Source: Pinguiococcus pyrenoidosus
Lineage: Eukaryota; Sar; Pinguiophyceae; Pinguiochrysidales; Pinguiochrysidaceae
Reading direction: 5' to 3'
NCBI GenBank assembly: GCA_019677205.1
Contig: JAAMXY010001979.1
Location: forward strand, 581-12,580
DNA length: 12,000 nucleotides
In this document: positions 1 through 7,383 of the stretch, piece after piece
How the letters are laid out: every line of letters begins with the position of its first letter
Numbering within the stretch: position 1 is the stretch's first letter
Translations under genes and position numbers: made by a program
Notes under the pieces: model-generated
The model's input: only the letters and a program-made list of their open reading frames with translations
Told to the model about the DNA's origin: nothing
The model's database searches: none

Positions 1-1466
1 ACGCCGCTGGAGCGACGGTACGGCCGGAGCGGTGGCGGTCGCTGCAGAATGGCAGCCGGCGCGACGGTCCGGTGGTCTACTGGATGCAGCGTGATCAGCG
101 GATGCGGGACAACTACGCGTTGCTGAAGGCGCAGGAATTGGCTTTGGAGCTGCAGCAGCCCCTCTGCGTGCTTTTCAACCTCACGCCACGCTCTCCTGGA
201 ACCGAAGTGCGGCACCTCGGCTTCCAATTGCGCGGCCTGCGGCAAGTGGAGGACGACTTGCGCAACGAGCTCAACGTCCCCTTCGTCCTGCTCACCGGAG
301 ATCCTACCGAGAATGTGCCCTCATTTGTGGAGGCCCACAACGTCGCAGCGGTGGTCACCGACTTCAAACCCCTGCGGGAGTACCAGCAGGGGCTAAGCGC
401 CGTGAAGGAGAAGTTGCCGAAGGCCACGGCGCTGCTTGAGGTGGACGCCCATAATGTCTGCCCCGTATGGGAGACCAGCCACAAGCAGGAATGGAGTGCT
501 GCGACCATCCGCCGAAAGGTCCATGGCTGCATTGACACCTTCCTCGAAGACCTACCCGCCCTCACCGTGCCACACCCACACGCGTGGCAGGACAGCCTCG
601 CAAGTCCCAACTGGGGAGGCGTTCTCTCCTCGTTGGAGATCGATCACGAAGTGCATGAGGTCGCGTGGTGCCGATCGGGAGAGCGACGTGCCTTGGAGGC
701 CCTGCGCAGCTTCCTCAAGGAATCCAGGTTCGCTCGATTCGCGTCGCAGAGGAACGACCCGACGGTGCGCGCTGCCACCAGCAACCTGAGCCCCTACCTC
801 AACTTCGGCCAAATCAGCGCACAGCGCATTGTTCTAGAGACGAAGAAGGTGTCCGGCAAGGGCAACAGGGCCCTGTTCCCTGCCAAGGATAGAACCACAC
901 CGGAAGCGTCCTTCTGCGAAGAGCTCGTGGTCCGGCGCGAGCTGAGCGACAACTTCTGCTATCACTGCGCTGATTACGACAGCACGGAAGGTGCTGCAGA
1001 CTGGGCGAAGACCACACTGGCCGAGCATGCAAGAGATAGGCGGGAGCACCTCTACAGTGACCGAGAGCTGGAGGAGGGCCTTACGCACGAGGACGTCTGG
1101 AATGCCGCCCAGCTTGACATGGTCAGCCGGGGCAAGATGCCCGGGTTCATGCGCATGTACTGGGCCAAGAAGATCCTGGAGTGGACGGCGAGTCCAGAGG
1201 ACGCCCTTCGAATCGCGCTGGCGCTCAACGATAAGTACAACCTCGACGGACGAGATCCGAACGGCTTCGTGGGATGTATGTGGTCAATCGTCGGCACGCA
1301 CGATCGTGCGTGGACGGAGCGGAAGGTGTTTGGAAAGATTCGGTACATGAACTATGGAGGCTGCAAACGCAAATTCGATGTGGCGAAGTACGTAGGAATG
1401 TGTCCGAAGACGTTTAGAGAGGCGAAAGCCACTGGGCGTCTTTCAGGCAAAGCTGAGGCTTCGTAG
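1..1466 (+). CDS. Class II CPD DNA photolyase, 5'-partial
   Basis: This flavoenzyme uses light to split cyclobutane pyrimidine dimers in DNA. The frame is open from position 3 with no in-frame ATG before 84. The family's conserved opening (VVYWMQRDQR, from 72) is preceded by coding-like residues (PERWRSLQNGSRRDG), so the true start lies before the window; the GTG at 72 is not the start. An N-terminal Rossmann-type antenna domain spans about 72-600. The FAD-binding helical domain follows, with SPYLNFGQIS (about 789-818), EELVVRRELSDNFCYH (about 918-965), WNAAQLDMV (about 1098-1124), MRMYWAKKILEW (about 1149-1184) and LDGRDPNGFVGCMWSI, then VFGKIRYMNYGGCKRKF. These are class II signatures, distinct from class I photolyases and cryptochromes. 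Stop is TAG at 1464. About 487 residues are visible, close to the full family length. No intron is seen, unlike the downstream genes. Compartment cannot be judged without the N-terminus. Confidence 0.95.
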   Translation, partial: AAGATVRPERWRSLQNGSRRDGPVVYWMQRDQRMRDNYALLKAQELALELQQPLCVLFNLTPRSPGTEVRHLGFQLRGLRQVEDDLRNELNVPFVLLTGDPTENVPSFVEAHNVAAVVTDFKPLREYQQGLSAVKEKLPKATALLEVDAHNVCPVWETSHKQEWSAATIRRKVHGCIDTFLEDLPALTVPHPHAWQDSLASPNWGGVLSSLEIDHEVHEVAWCRSGERRALEALRSFLKESRFARFASQRNDPTVRAATSNLSPYLNFGQISAQRIVLETKKVSGKGNRALFPAKDRTTPEASFCEELVVRRELSDNFCYHCADYDSTEGAADWAKTTLAEHARDRREHLYSDRELEEGLTHEDVWNAAQLDMVSRGKMPGFMRMYWAKKILEWTASPEDALRIALALNDKYNLDGRDPNGFVGCMWSIVGTHDRAWTERKVFGKIRYMNYGGCKRKFDVAKYVGMCPKTFREAKATGRLSGKAEAS

Positions 1467-1636
1467 AGAGAACCCTGCAGCAAAGCACAGATTTCCGAGG
1501 TAGAATACGTGTCTTTTATTTGTTCTCGTAGACTCTTAGAGCAGAACCAAAATACAGCAGAGAAAAGAAGATGCGGAAGAAAAAGCTAGAAAAGGGAAGA
1601 CGTGGAAGGTGAGGGTCAAAGCACTCTTCCCGAAGC
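1467..1636. other. Convergent intergenic spacer (3' UTRs)
   Basis: This 170-bp gap lies between the photolyase stop and the stop of the opposite-strand fibrillin gene. It should hold the 3' UTRs of both transcripts. No gene or RNA structure is evident. Confidence 0.6.
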
Positions 1637-2626
1637 TTATGGCCGGGGCACAACTGGTCTGGTGTACACGAAAAGCTGTCCGTAGCGATCTGCTGCAATG
1701 CGGAAGTCGTCATCCAGATACTTGATCTGCACCCTGCACTTTGCTTTGGTCTTGTTCCAAGGCAGCAAATCCCACATGGACCCAACGGGAACCCGCACAT
1801 CGTACACGCGGTTCCCCACGATCGGCATGGGCGGGAGGCCCGGCACTTCACGGGCACGGGTGAGCTCCACTTCAAGCCAGACAGTGCCATCCTCTCCAAT
1901 TTCATCGCTTGTCACCTGCAGGATCATCAAGCCAGTCAGCAGGAAGCAGTCAAATGCGTCGCTCAACGGGCTTTCTCGTACCCTGGACTCAGTCCTCACG
2001 CAGCCGCCGAACGTCGGGAGCAGCTTGAACCACCCAATGATTGGAAGCGTGGTGAGACCAAACAGCGAGGTGTCGAACTCTGAGTACATCATCTTGTCGG
2101 AGCTGTCCCAGATCTGCGCCACGCGTCCCACCGTGGAGATCCCCCAGGAGCAAGTCTGCAGCTCGTGCAGGCGAAAGAAGAGCTCGCTCAGATTCGCATC
2201 GTCGTAGGCTTCTTCAATGGCCATGAAGAAAGGAGACGAGCGGAAGATCCCATGCTTCACGCTCGTGTACAGCAGCTCCCACTCGCCGTCCAAGGCCGAC
2301 AGCTCGCTGGGAATCGCCCGCGCCCCCGGGTGCTGAATCAGCTTGTCCAGAATGGTCATCATGACCTCCGCTTTGTCTTCGTAGGCCTCGGCATACTTGT
2401 AGCGCACCTGCCCGCGATCCATACTGGCTGCCAACTGAGCCACCTGGGTCTTCAGGCGGGAAATCTCCAAATTCTTGCCGAAATCCGCCGCTGGGAACGA
2501 CACGTCGGCTGCCGGAGCGAGGGAGAACAAGGCCGACTCCGTCCTGCTCGCTGGTCGGGCGCCCATCTGGAAGGCAGAGGCCACGGGGACCAAGCTCAGG
2601 AGCGCACAAAGAGCAGCTGGGGCCAT
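1637..2626 (-). CDS. Plastid lipid-associated protein (PAP/fibrillin family), plastid-targeted
   Basis: Fibrillins are lipocalin-like proteins of plastoglobules and thylakoids that bind lipids or quinones. The open frame extends upstream to a GTG at 2641, but the first in-frame ATG is at 2626 and is chosen as start; a stop lies further upstream (2702-2704). The N-terminus (MAPAALCALLSLVPVASAFQ) is a hydrophobic signal peptide ending in ASA|F, then a Ser/Ala/Arg-rich transit-like stretch. This is bipartite targeting to a complex plastid. The PAP domain is marked by LDGEWELLYTS and, near the C-terminus, by YLDDDFRIAADRYGQLFVYTR. An in-frame 66-nt stretch (1916-1981) reads as a GT-AG intron; removing it joins TESR to VTSDEIG and leaves 307 residues (329 if retained). 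Exons: 2626-1982 and 1915-1637. The family call is firm; the subfamily is not assigned. Confidence 0.88.
   Translation of the reverse strand: MAPAALCALLSLVPVASAFQMGARPASRTESALFSLAPAADVSFPAADFGKNLEISRLKTQVAQLAASMDRGQVRYKYAEAYEDKAEVMMTILDKLIQHPGARAIPSELSALDGEWELLYTSVKHGIFRSSPFFMAIEEAYDDANLSELFFRLHELQTCSWGISTVGRVAQIWDSSDKMMYSEFDTSLFGLTTLPIIGWFKLLPTFGGCVRTESRVRESPLSDAFDCFLLTGLMILQVTSDEIGEDGTVWLEVELTRAREVPGLPPMPIVGNRVYDVRVPVGSMWDLLPWNKTKAKCRVQIKYLDDDFRIAADRYGQLFVYTRPVVPRP
1916..1981 (-). other. In-frame 66-nt intron in the fibrillin gene
   Basis: On the minus strand this stretch begins GTACGA after AGG and ends CCTGCAG before GTGACA, in phase 0. It is 22 codons long without a stop, so it can be read through. 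The encoded stretch (starting VRESPLSDAF) interrupts the conserved barrel. Removing it restores the family-like continuity VRTESR|VTSDEIGEDGTVW. Its length matches the other introns of the window. Confidence 0.7.
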
Positions 2627-3188
2627 CTTCAGGCGGAACACGTCTTTGATCTGCAGGAGAGCCGTGATGATCCAGCTCTTGGTCCCAAACGCCTTTCCGG
2701 ATCAATGCAGTGAGCAATTGGCTTGCCGATCCCGTACGGCGTGCCAGGTGGGGCTTCTGAGAAGGGATGGGCGAGGAGCCAGGGGCGCGCCTGCTGCAAA
2801 AGTGCAGCCCTGACCGAGTTGGGCCCTTTCTTCCGTGACCTGAAACCGTCGTGTAACGGTCACCAGCGGCCGCACGCCACGTACGAAGGTTTCTGAGCTT
2901 ATGAAGCCATATCAAGCATCCGTCTATGACCCTAAAATATTTTACAATATTCAATCTCTGCACAGATCGATAGCATTGGTGCACGACTCGATATTGTTAG
3001 CTATTCTAAAATATCTGAATATCCAGAGTGGCGTCCATTGTTCGCATAGCGTCCAAAACGAGTAGGATCAGCTGATTTGAAATCGGCAAGTTGAGGTTGT
3101 TCTCTGTCGCGCTCAGCAGTCAGTCGCCAGGCGGAGGGGCTTCGTCGCCTCTTTCTGCTCCGCCATCAGCCCCAAACCGTGCAGAAGA
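2627..3188. promoter_or_regulatory. Divergent intergenic region between two plastid-protein genes
   Basis: This 562-bp gap separates the divergent starts of the fibrillin (-) and VOC (+) genes and should carry both promoters and 5' UTRs. It contains a markedly AT-rich island (about 2930-3025) in otherwise GC-rich DNA, with the nonamer CTAAAATAT at 2932-2940 and again at 3006-3014. The first copy forms the palindrome AAAATATTTT with the following bases. I see no protein gene here; the reading frames lack recognisable domains. Confidence 0.5.
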
Positions 3189-4197
3189 ATGGGTGCTCTT
3201 CGCAGCTTGGCGGTGGCCCAAGCGCTGGCCATGGCGGCAGCGTTTGCCCCCCGATCGCCGATGTTTATGAGCAGTCCTAGCACGGAAGCGGCTCTCGTGT
3301 CGTCCAAGCTGTCCCAGGGCCGCGTGGCTGGGGTGCGGATTGGCTCTCCCGACCCAGAGCGCTTGCTGTCCTTCTATGGGAAGCTCGGCATGCAGGCTTC
3401 TGGACAGGCGGTGTCCTTCGGTCCCGCAGACGGCTTCGCTTGTGTCTCCGTCGCGAAGGGAGGGGAAGCTCAGGGCGACGGCCTGCGCGCGGTGGTTCTT
3501 TGCTTCCCAGAGATCCAGGCAGTTGCGGAGGCTGCGGAGGGGGCCGGAGGCCAAGTGCTGGCAAAGACGGAGGAGAAGAAGATTGGTCCGTCCATGATCC
3601 CAGACGAGGACGTGGAGTTCTCGATGAACGTTACGGTGGGTCTGGTCACGGATCCGGATGGCAACGCGGTTCGTCTGGTGCAACAGAATAGGAAGGATGG
3701 CCTCTTTGGGGTCTCCTTGAGAGTGCACAACCTTGAGAAGGCTGTCGAATTTTACGAGGGCGTGCTGGGCATGAAGACAATCCGGAAGCGCTCGAATCTC
3801 CCGGATGAAGCGTCCATCTCGGCCTTCCTTGCCTACGGGGATGCAGACGAGGGCGAAGAAGGGGCTTTTGTCGTGGAGCTGAAGTACGAGTATTCCGAAC
3901 CGGAGGTCAATGCGGGCGACGTTCTTCAAGGTGAGGGAGCACATCCTGCTGGCAGTCGCAACAGCTTGCCCGTGTGTAACGCCCTTCCCTTTTTTCCCCC
4001 TTGTATCCTGCATAGGCATCATCATCACTACCACGGATGTAGACGGAGCCGTCGCTGCTGCGAAGGCGTACGTAGAGAACAATGCAGAGACGGCGGTGAG
4101 CGTATCAAGCGAGGGCGGGAAGGGCGTGATCAAAGATCTTGATGGATACGTCATTGAGATCGTGGACGCCGAGAGCTACGTGAAGGAAGACGCATAA
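3189..4197 (+). CDS. Two-domain VOC / glyoxalase I-like protein, plastid-targeted
   Basis: This protein belongs to the vicinal oxygen chelate superfamily, with glyoxalase I as its closest recognisable relative. Exons are 3189-3930 and 4016-4197, giving 307 residues. Residues 1-19 form a signal peptide ending AAA|FAP, then a Ser/Pro-rich transit-like stretch, as expected for a complex plastid. Domain 1 spans about residues 45-165 (FYGKLGM, TDPDGNAVRLV). Domain 2 spans about 172-298 (VSLRVHNLEKAVEFYEGVLG, FLAYGD, FVVELKYEY, DLDGYVIEIVD) and is the better match to glyoxalase I. In domain 2 the two Glu ligand positions are kept (E230, E295), while the two His ligand positions appear to be Gly174 and Gln247/Gly248. 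Domain 1 keeps none of the four. Glyoxalase activity is therefore doubtful; another substrate or a binding role is possible. The ATG at 3189 is chosen because it begins the presequence directly. Confidence 0.87.
3931..4015 (+). other. 85-nt intron in the VOC gene
   Basis: The donor is AAG|GTGAGG and the acceptor CATAG|GC, preceded by a long C/T tract; TGTAAC at 3975-3980 could be the branch point. It is phase 1: the G at 3930 joins GC at 4016-4017. Splicing fuses the VOC domain 2 core to its C-terminal strands (DLDGYVIEIVD). Unspliced, the frame runs on into an unrelated tail with no VOC motif. Confidence 0.88.
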
Positions 4198-4348
4198 CAA
4201 CAACTTGATTTTTGGCGTAAGGGCGAACGATCGACAGGACCGGCGAGCTCCAGACAAGACACGATGCCTTCAAATCTTGGGCAGCCTCGCTCGCGGGCCC
4301 TACACAAGGCCAGAACGGAAATCCTCCCCCAAAGCTGGTGTCTTCTCG
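4198..4348. other. Convergent intergenic spacer
   Basis: This 151-bp gap lies between the VOC stop and the inferred XRN stop (TAA at 4351-4349, minus strand). No gene is seen. If the last XRN exon ends differently, the gap changes slightly. Confidence 0.5.
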
Positions 4349-7133
4349 TTACCGTAGACGCAGTGGGCCCGCTCTCCGACCGGAGGATAAACCTGGTCGC
4401 CAAGGCATGGCACGACGACGACAAGCTACGCCAAGCTGCGTCGAGGATCCCTTACGCGAGGTCATCATCTCCAACTCGTCCAAGATGGCAGCGCTAAGCT
4501 GCTGCTCGCGAAGCTTCTCAAGCTGCTTTATTCTGCGGCGCGAGATAAGGGAGGGTCAGGCTAAGACATAAGCAAGCGAAGCACGGTGCATACCTCTTCA
4601 TCATCTCGCCCTTGGTGCGCTCGCTTTGTTCGCTTTCATCTTGCAGTTGCCGCAGCTGAGAATGAAGCTCCCCTTCAAGCGCGTCCAGATCTTCGATTGC
4701 TTTGGAGACGCCGGAGGAGCTTGGAAACGATGATCTTCCAGTCACCTGAGATGCGACAGCCCCTGCTTCGGCATCCCTTGGATTTTTGGTCATCGATCTG
4801 CTGCTCTCTTTCTGCTCCGACCGCGAGGCGATCTTCCATCGTCGCCCGGTATTTCCCCCTGCATCGGAATTCCCGAATCGAGCTGCGCTGACCATGATAG
4901 TATCCGGCTTCGCATAGTCCGCTCGACTTCGCCCAGCAGCCGTGTCGTTCAGTATCCAGCGCCTCACGATGCTATCAGAAGCAGGAATCTCCTCACCGTA
5001 CATCTCTTTGAACAGGGCGTCCGCCTCCCGCTTTGGTGACCTGCCGGGAGGTGCTCTCTGGATCTCGGTCCAAACGTTCCGAGAGGGCCGGCGATCGCTT
5101 GCGTCGACGGGGCCTCCGTCCCAAGCTTCATCTGTACAGAAAAACTCCTTCGGATAGTTGGAGAGCACCTCTGGATCGCGTTGCTCAACAGCTTCCAGCA
5201 GTCGCTGAAGAGAGAACAAGAGTCCAGAAACGTCCTCATACATGTCAAAAACGGGGCTGCTGTCGCTCGTGGCCAGCTCCCGCAGATCCTCCGGCATGGC
5301 AACGGCATCTGCCTTCGACAAGACGGCCATTGCCGCGACCTTTGAAGGCGTGGCCCAGGCTTTGCTGGACGGCGATCGCGCCAGGGGAGGCACCGCCCTC
5401 GCGCCCGTATCCTCACTTGTGTAGCTCCGCAGCAAGTCCAACAACTCGACGCAAGTGGGCGCCAGCGGAAAGGGGTACTGAAAGCTGTAGTCCTGGCACT
5501 GTCCATCCAAGTACATCTGAACCGTGAAGAGGACTCCCTCAAGGAATCTTCGTGCATCCTGTTGACGATTCCCAAGACGCTCCTCAAAGAATCTTCGAGT
5601 TGCCCGCCACTTCACAATGGAGAAGTCGTACTTCTCCCGAGCCTCGGGAAAGCGATCAAGCAGCGACAGGGCAGCCTGGATCTTGGCGCTCCTCGATGAC
5701 CCGTAGGGTCCAACCGTTACCGATTCATTGAGTAGCGCCATCGTGCAGGTAAACGCCCTCTGATCCTCACTTGCAGACACCTCTTCAACGCCTCCGACGT
5801 AGTCCCGCTCGTTCTTCATGATCCACATCGTTTCACCTTTCTGAAGCAAGCTGTCCTCAAGGACCACGTGCACGCGAGATGGATCGATGATGTCATCGTC
5901 GTCCAGATCTGCACTTTCCGCATCTTCAAGATCCTCGTCATCTAGCTCTGACGCTTCGGAAGCCTGGTCTGCCCTGAGCTCGGCCTCGATCATGGCCAGC
6001 GCAGATTTCGGATGTGGCATCGGGATGGCTTCCTCGTTGATTATCGGCTTCGGTCCCACGACAGTGACAGCTGCTAGGAGTAGTCGAAATGCCTCGGCAT
6101 CCACCGCCTTCTTCCGTCCATTGATGAGCCGGAAACCTGGCTCCAGCCTGCGGCATTCCTTATAGCACTGCAACAGCGTTTCGAAGGTGCTGCCCCTCAG
6201 GCGCGGTAGGTAGTCGTTTCCGCACAGAGTGATGATGAACATCATGTCCAAGGCTAGTGCATGCAGATCCTCCCCGCTCTCTGGCCCCTCCTCTTCCCCA
6301 TTCGAGACCATGTCACGGAATCCAATCAGCAGTTGGCTGACGTCGACTACATCAGCTTCCCCTCCGCTCATGCCGTTCGTTGGGAAGATCACCCGCACGA
6401 AGGGGAAGCGAGAGACGAGGGCCAGAGCCTGCACGACGACGTCCGAATCCTGCGCTACGATGATGATCCGATCCTCCCGATTCTTAACGTTGTGCAGGAT
6501 CCAATCGATGATCTTCAATTCCCCTTCGCCAGGTGCCTCCGAATTCGAAACAAAGAACCGCCGGCCTTTGCCCGTTCGGATGTGCATCGCCTGGCGGAAC
6601 GCAAGGGCCAGCACCTGCAGAGAGACGTCAGTCGGGCTCCAACGCTCCCGCAAGACGCAGAGAGGACTCACCTCATCATTGAATTTCCGCATCAGAGGCG
6701 TTCCCGGTGTGATGTGCGTGGTGAGGATCGCAGATGCCTTCCCCTTCTTCTTGCTTCGACTCCGTGCCGAGGAAAGCCGCCTCTTGCGCTGTGCAAGGAT
6801 CTTGGCCACTGGCGCGGGGCCATCCAACGCGAAGACGACGCTCTTCCGCGGCCGGCAAAGTCTCTGGTACGTGATGATGCGGAACGCAAGGTTGGCGATG
6901 CACTTCTCCAAGTTCTTGTACTTCCTCGACGCCACATTGTGAAGAACGGCATTCATGTCGATGCACATGTGCTCGCAGTCCAGAGCCCCTCCTGCAGAGG
7001 GGTCCAGACTCATGGGGCTGATCGCGGCTGGGAACATGTCCTTAAGCCTTGTGAAAAGCCCCTTCACTCCGCCAAGCAGACAAAGAGGCTGACATGCGAA
7101 TATCACCAGCACCAGCAGCGTCACCAGCCTCAT
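4349..7133 (-). CDS. XRN-family 5'-3' exoribonuclease with N-terminal signal peptide
   Basis: XRN enzymes degrade 5'-monophosphorylated RNA processively. Exons are 7133-4594 and 4532-4349, giving 907 residues. The catalytic core is complete: GVKGLFTRL at 22-30, D59 (CIDMNAVLHN), D104 with the 5'-phosphate pocket K111/Q115/R118/R119 (ALDGPAPVAKILAQRKRR), ITPGTPLM (141-148), E199/E203/E205 (SEAPGEGELKI), D229/D231 (AQDSDVVV) and D307 (LCGNDYLPRL). A CR2-like part follows (YSFQYPFPLAP at 549-559; SLQRLLEAVE at 641-650). Between them lie an acidic linker (about 397-416) and a segment like the end of a dsRNA-binding domain (about 460-496). The unusual part is residues 1-21, a hydrophobic signal-peptide-like leader directly in front of the nuclease core. 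The ATG at 7133 is the first after an in-frame stop (7166-7164), so the leader is not an artefact of start choice. The C-terminus is a charged helix. Location may be secretory or periplastid; this is inferred. Confidence 0.9.
4533..4593 (-). other. 61-nt intron near the 3' end of the XRN gene
   Basis: The donor is AAGAG|GTATGC and the acceptor CGCGCCGCAG|AATAAAG, with CTGAC and a CCCTCCC tract upstream of it. It is phase 2. Reading through gives a short Cys/Leu-rich tail and a stop at 4518. Splicing instead continues the charged helix as KGEMMKRIKQLEKLREQQLS. A second GTAAGG donor (4455) could pair with an AG at 4393 to remove a further in-frame 63 nt, but its acceptor is weak. Confidence 0.8.
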
Positions 7134-7383
7134 TCTCAGCCCAGAACAAAACGGCTTCGCTACTTATCTCATGGATAAGACGGCGCAATGATGAAAAAGG
7201 CGGGTTTCGCCAAGCTTTTTTGTTGTTTTGTGCGTGTTTTTGAGTGTGTGTGTGTGGCTTTTTGGTCTCCAGCTTTTTCCTGCCGAAGATGCCCAGTCTC
7301 GACAGACATATGATATCGATCGTGTGCACCGATACGATCCCAGCAAAACGCCACACAAAACCTGGAAAACTACAGGGGTCGTG
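7134..7383. promoter_or_regulatory. Divergent intergenic region (XRN / SEL1 promoters)
   Basis: These 250 bp lie between the divergent starts of the XRN (-) and SEL1-repeat (+) genes. They include a T/G-rich tract at about 7216-7264 with a short (GT)n run. This is a likely shared promoter and 5' UTR zone; no specific factor site is recognised. Confidence 0.45.
7216..7264 (+). repeat. T/G-rich tract with (GT)n microsatellite
   Basis: The plus strand is almost only T and G here, with T runs and a GTGTGTGTGTG core near 7245-7256. It sits in the divergent spacer. Confidence 0.7.

Noticed and set aside
2214-2984. 256-codon minus-strand open frame overlapping the fibrillin gene
   Set aside because: It overlaps the fibrillin presequence and domain in another frame with low-complexity composition; the fibrillin frame has clear homology.
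3120-4154. 344-codon minus-strand open frame
   Set aside because: It lies antisense to the VOC gene, runs through its intron and shows no domain; it is a GC-rich shadow frame.
6261-7178. 305-codon plus-strand open frame
   Set aside because: It lies antisense to the highly conserved catalytic core of XRN, is rich in Arg/His/Pro and has no recognisable motif.
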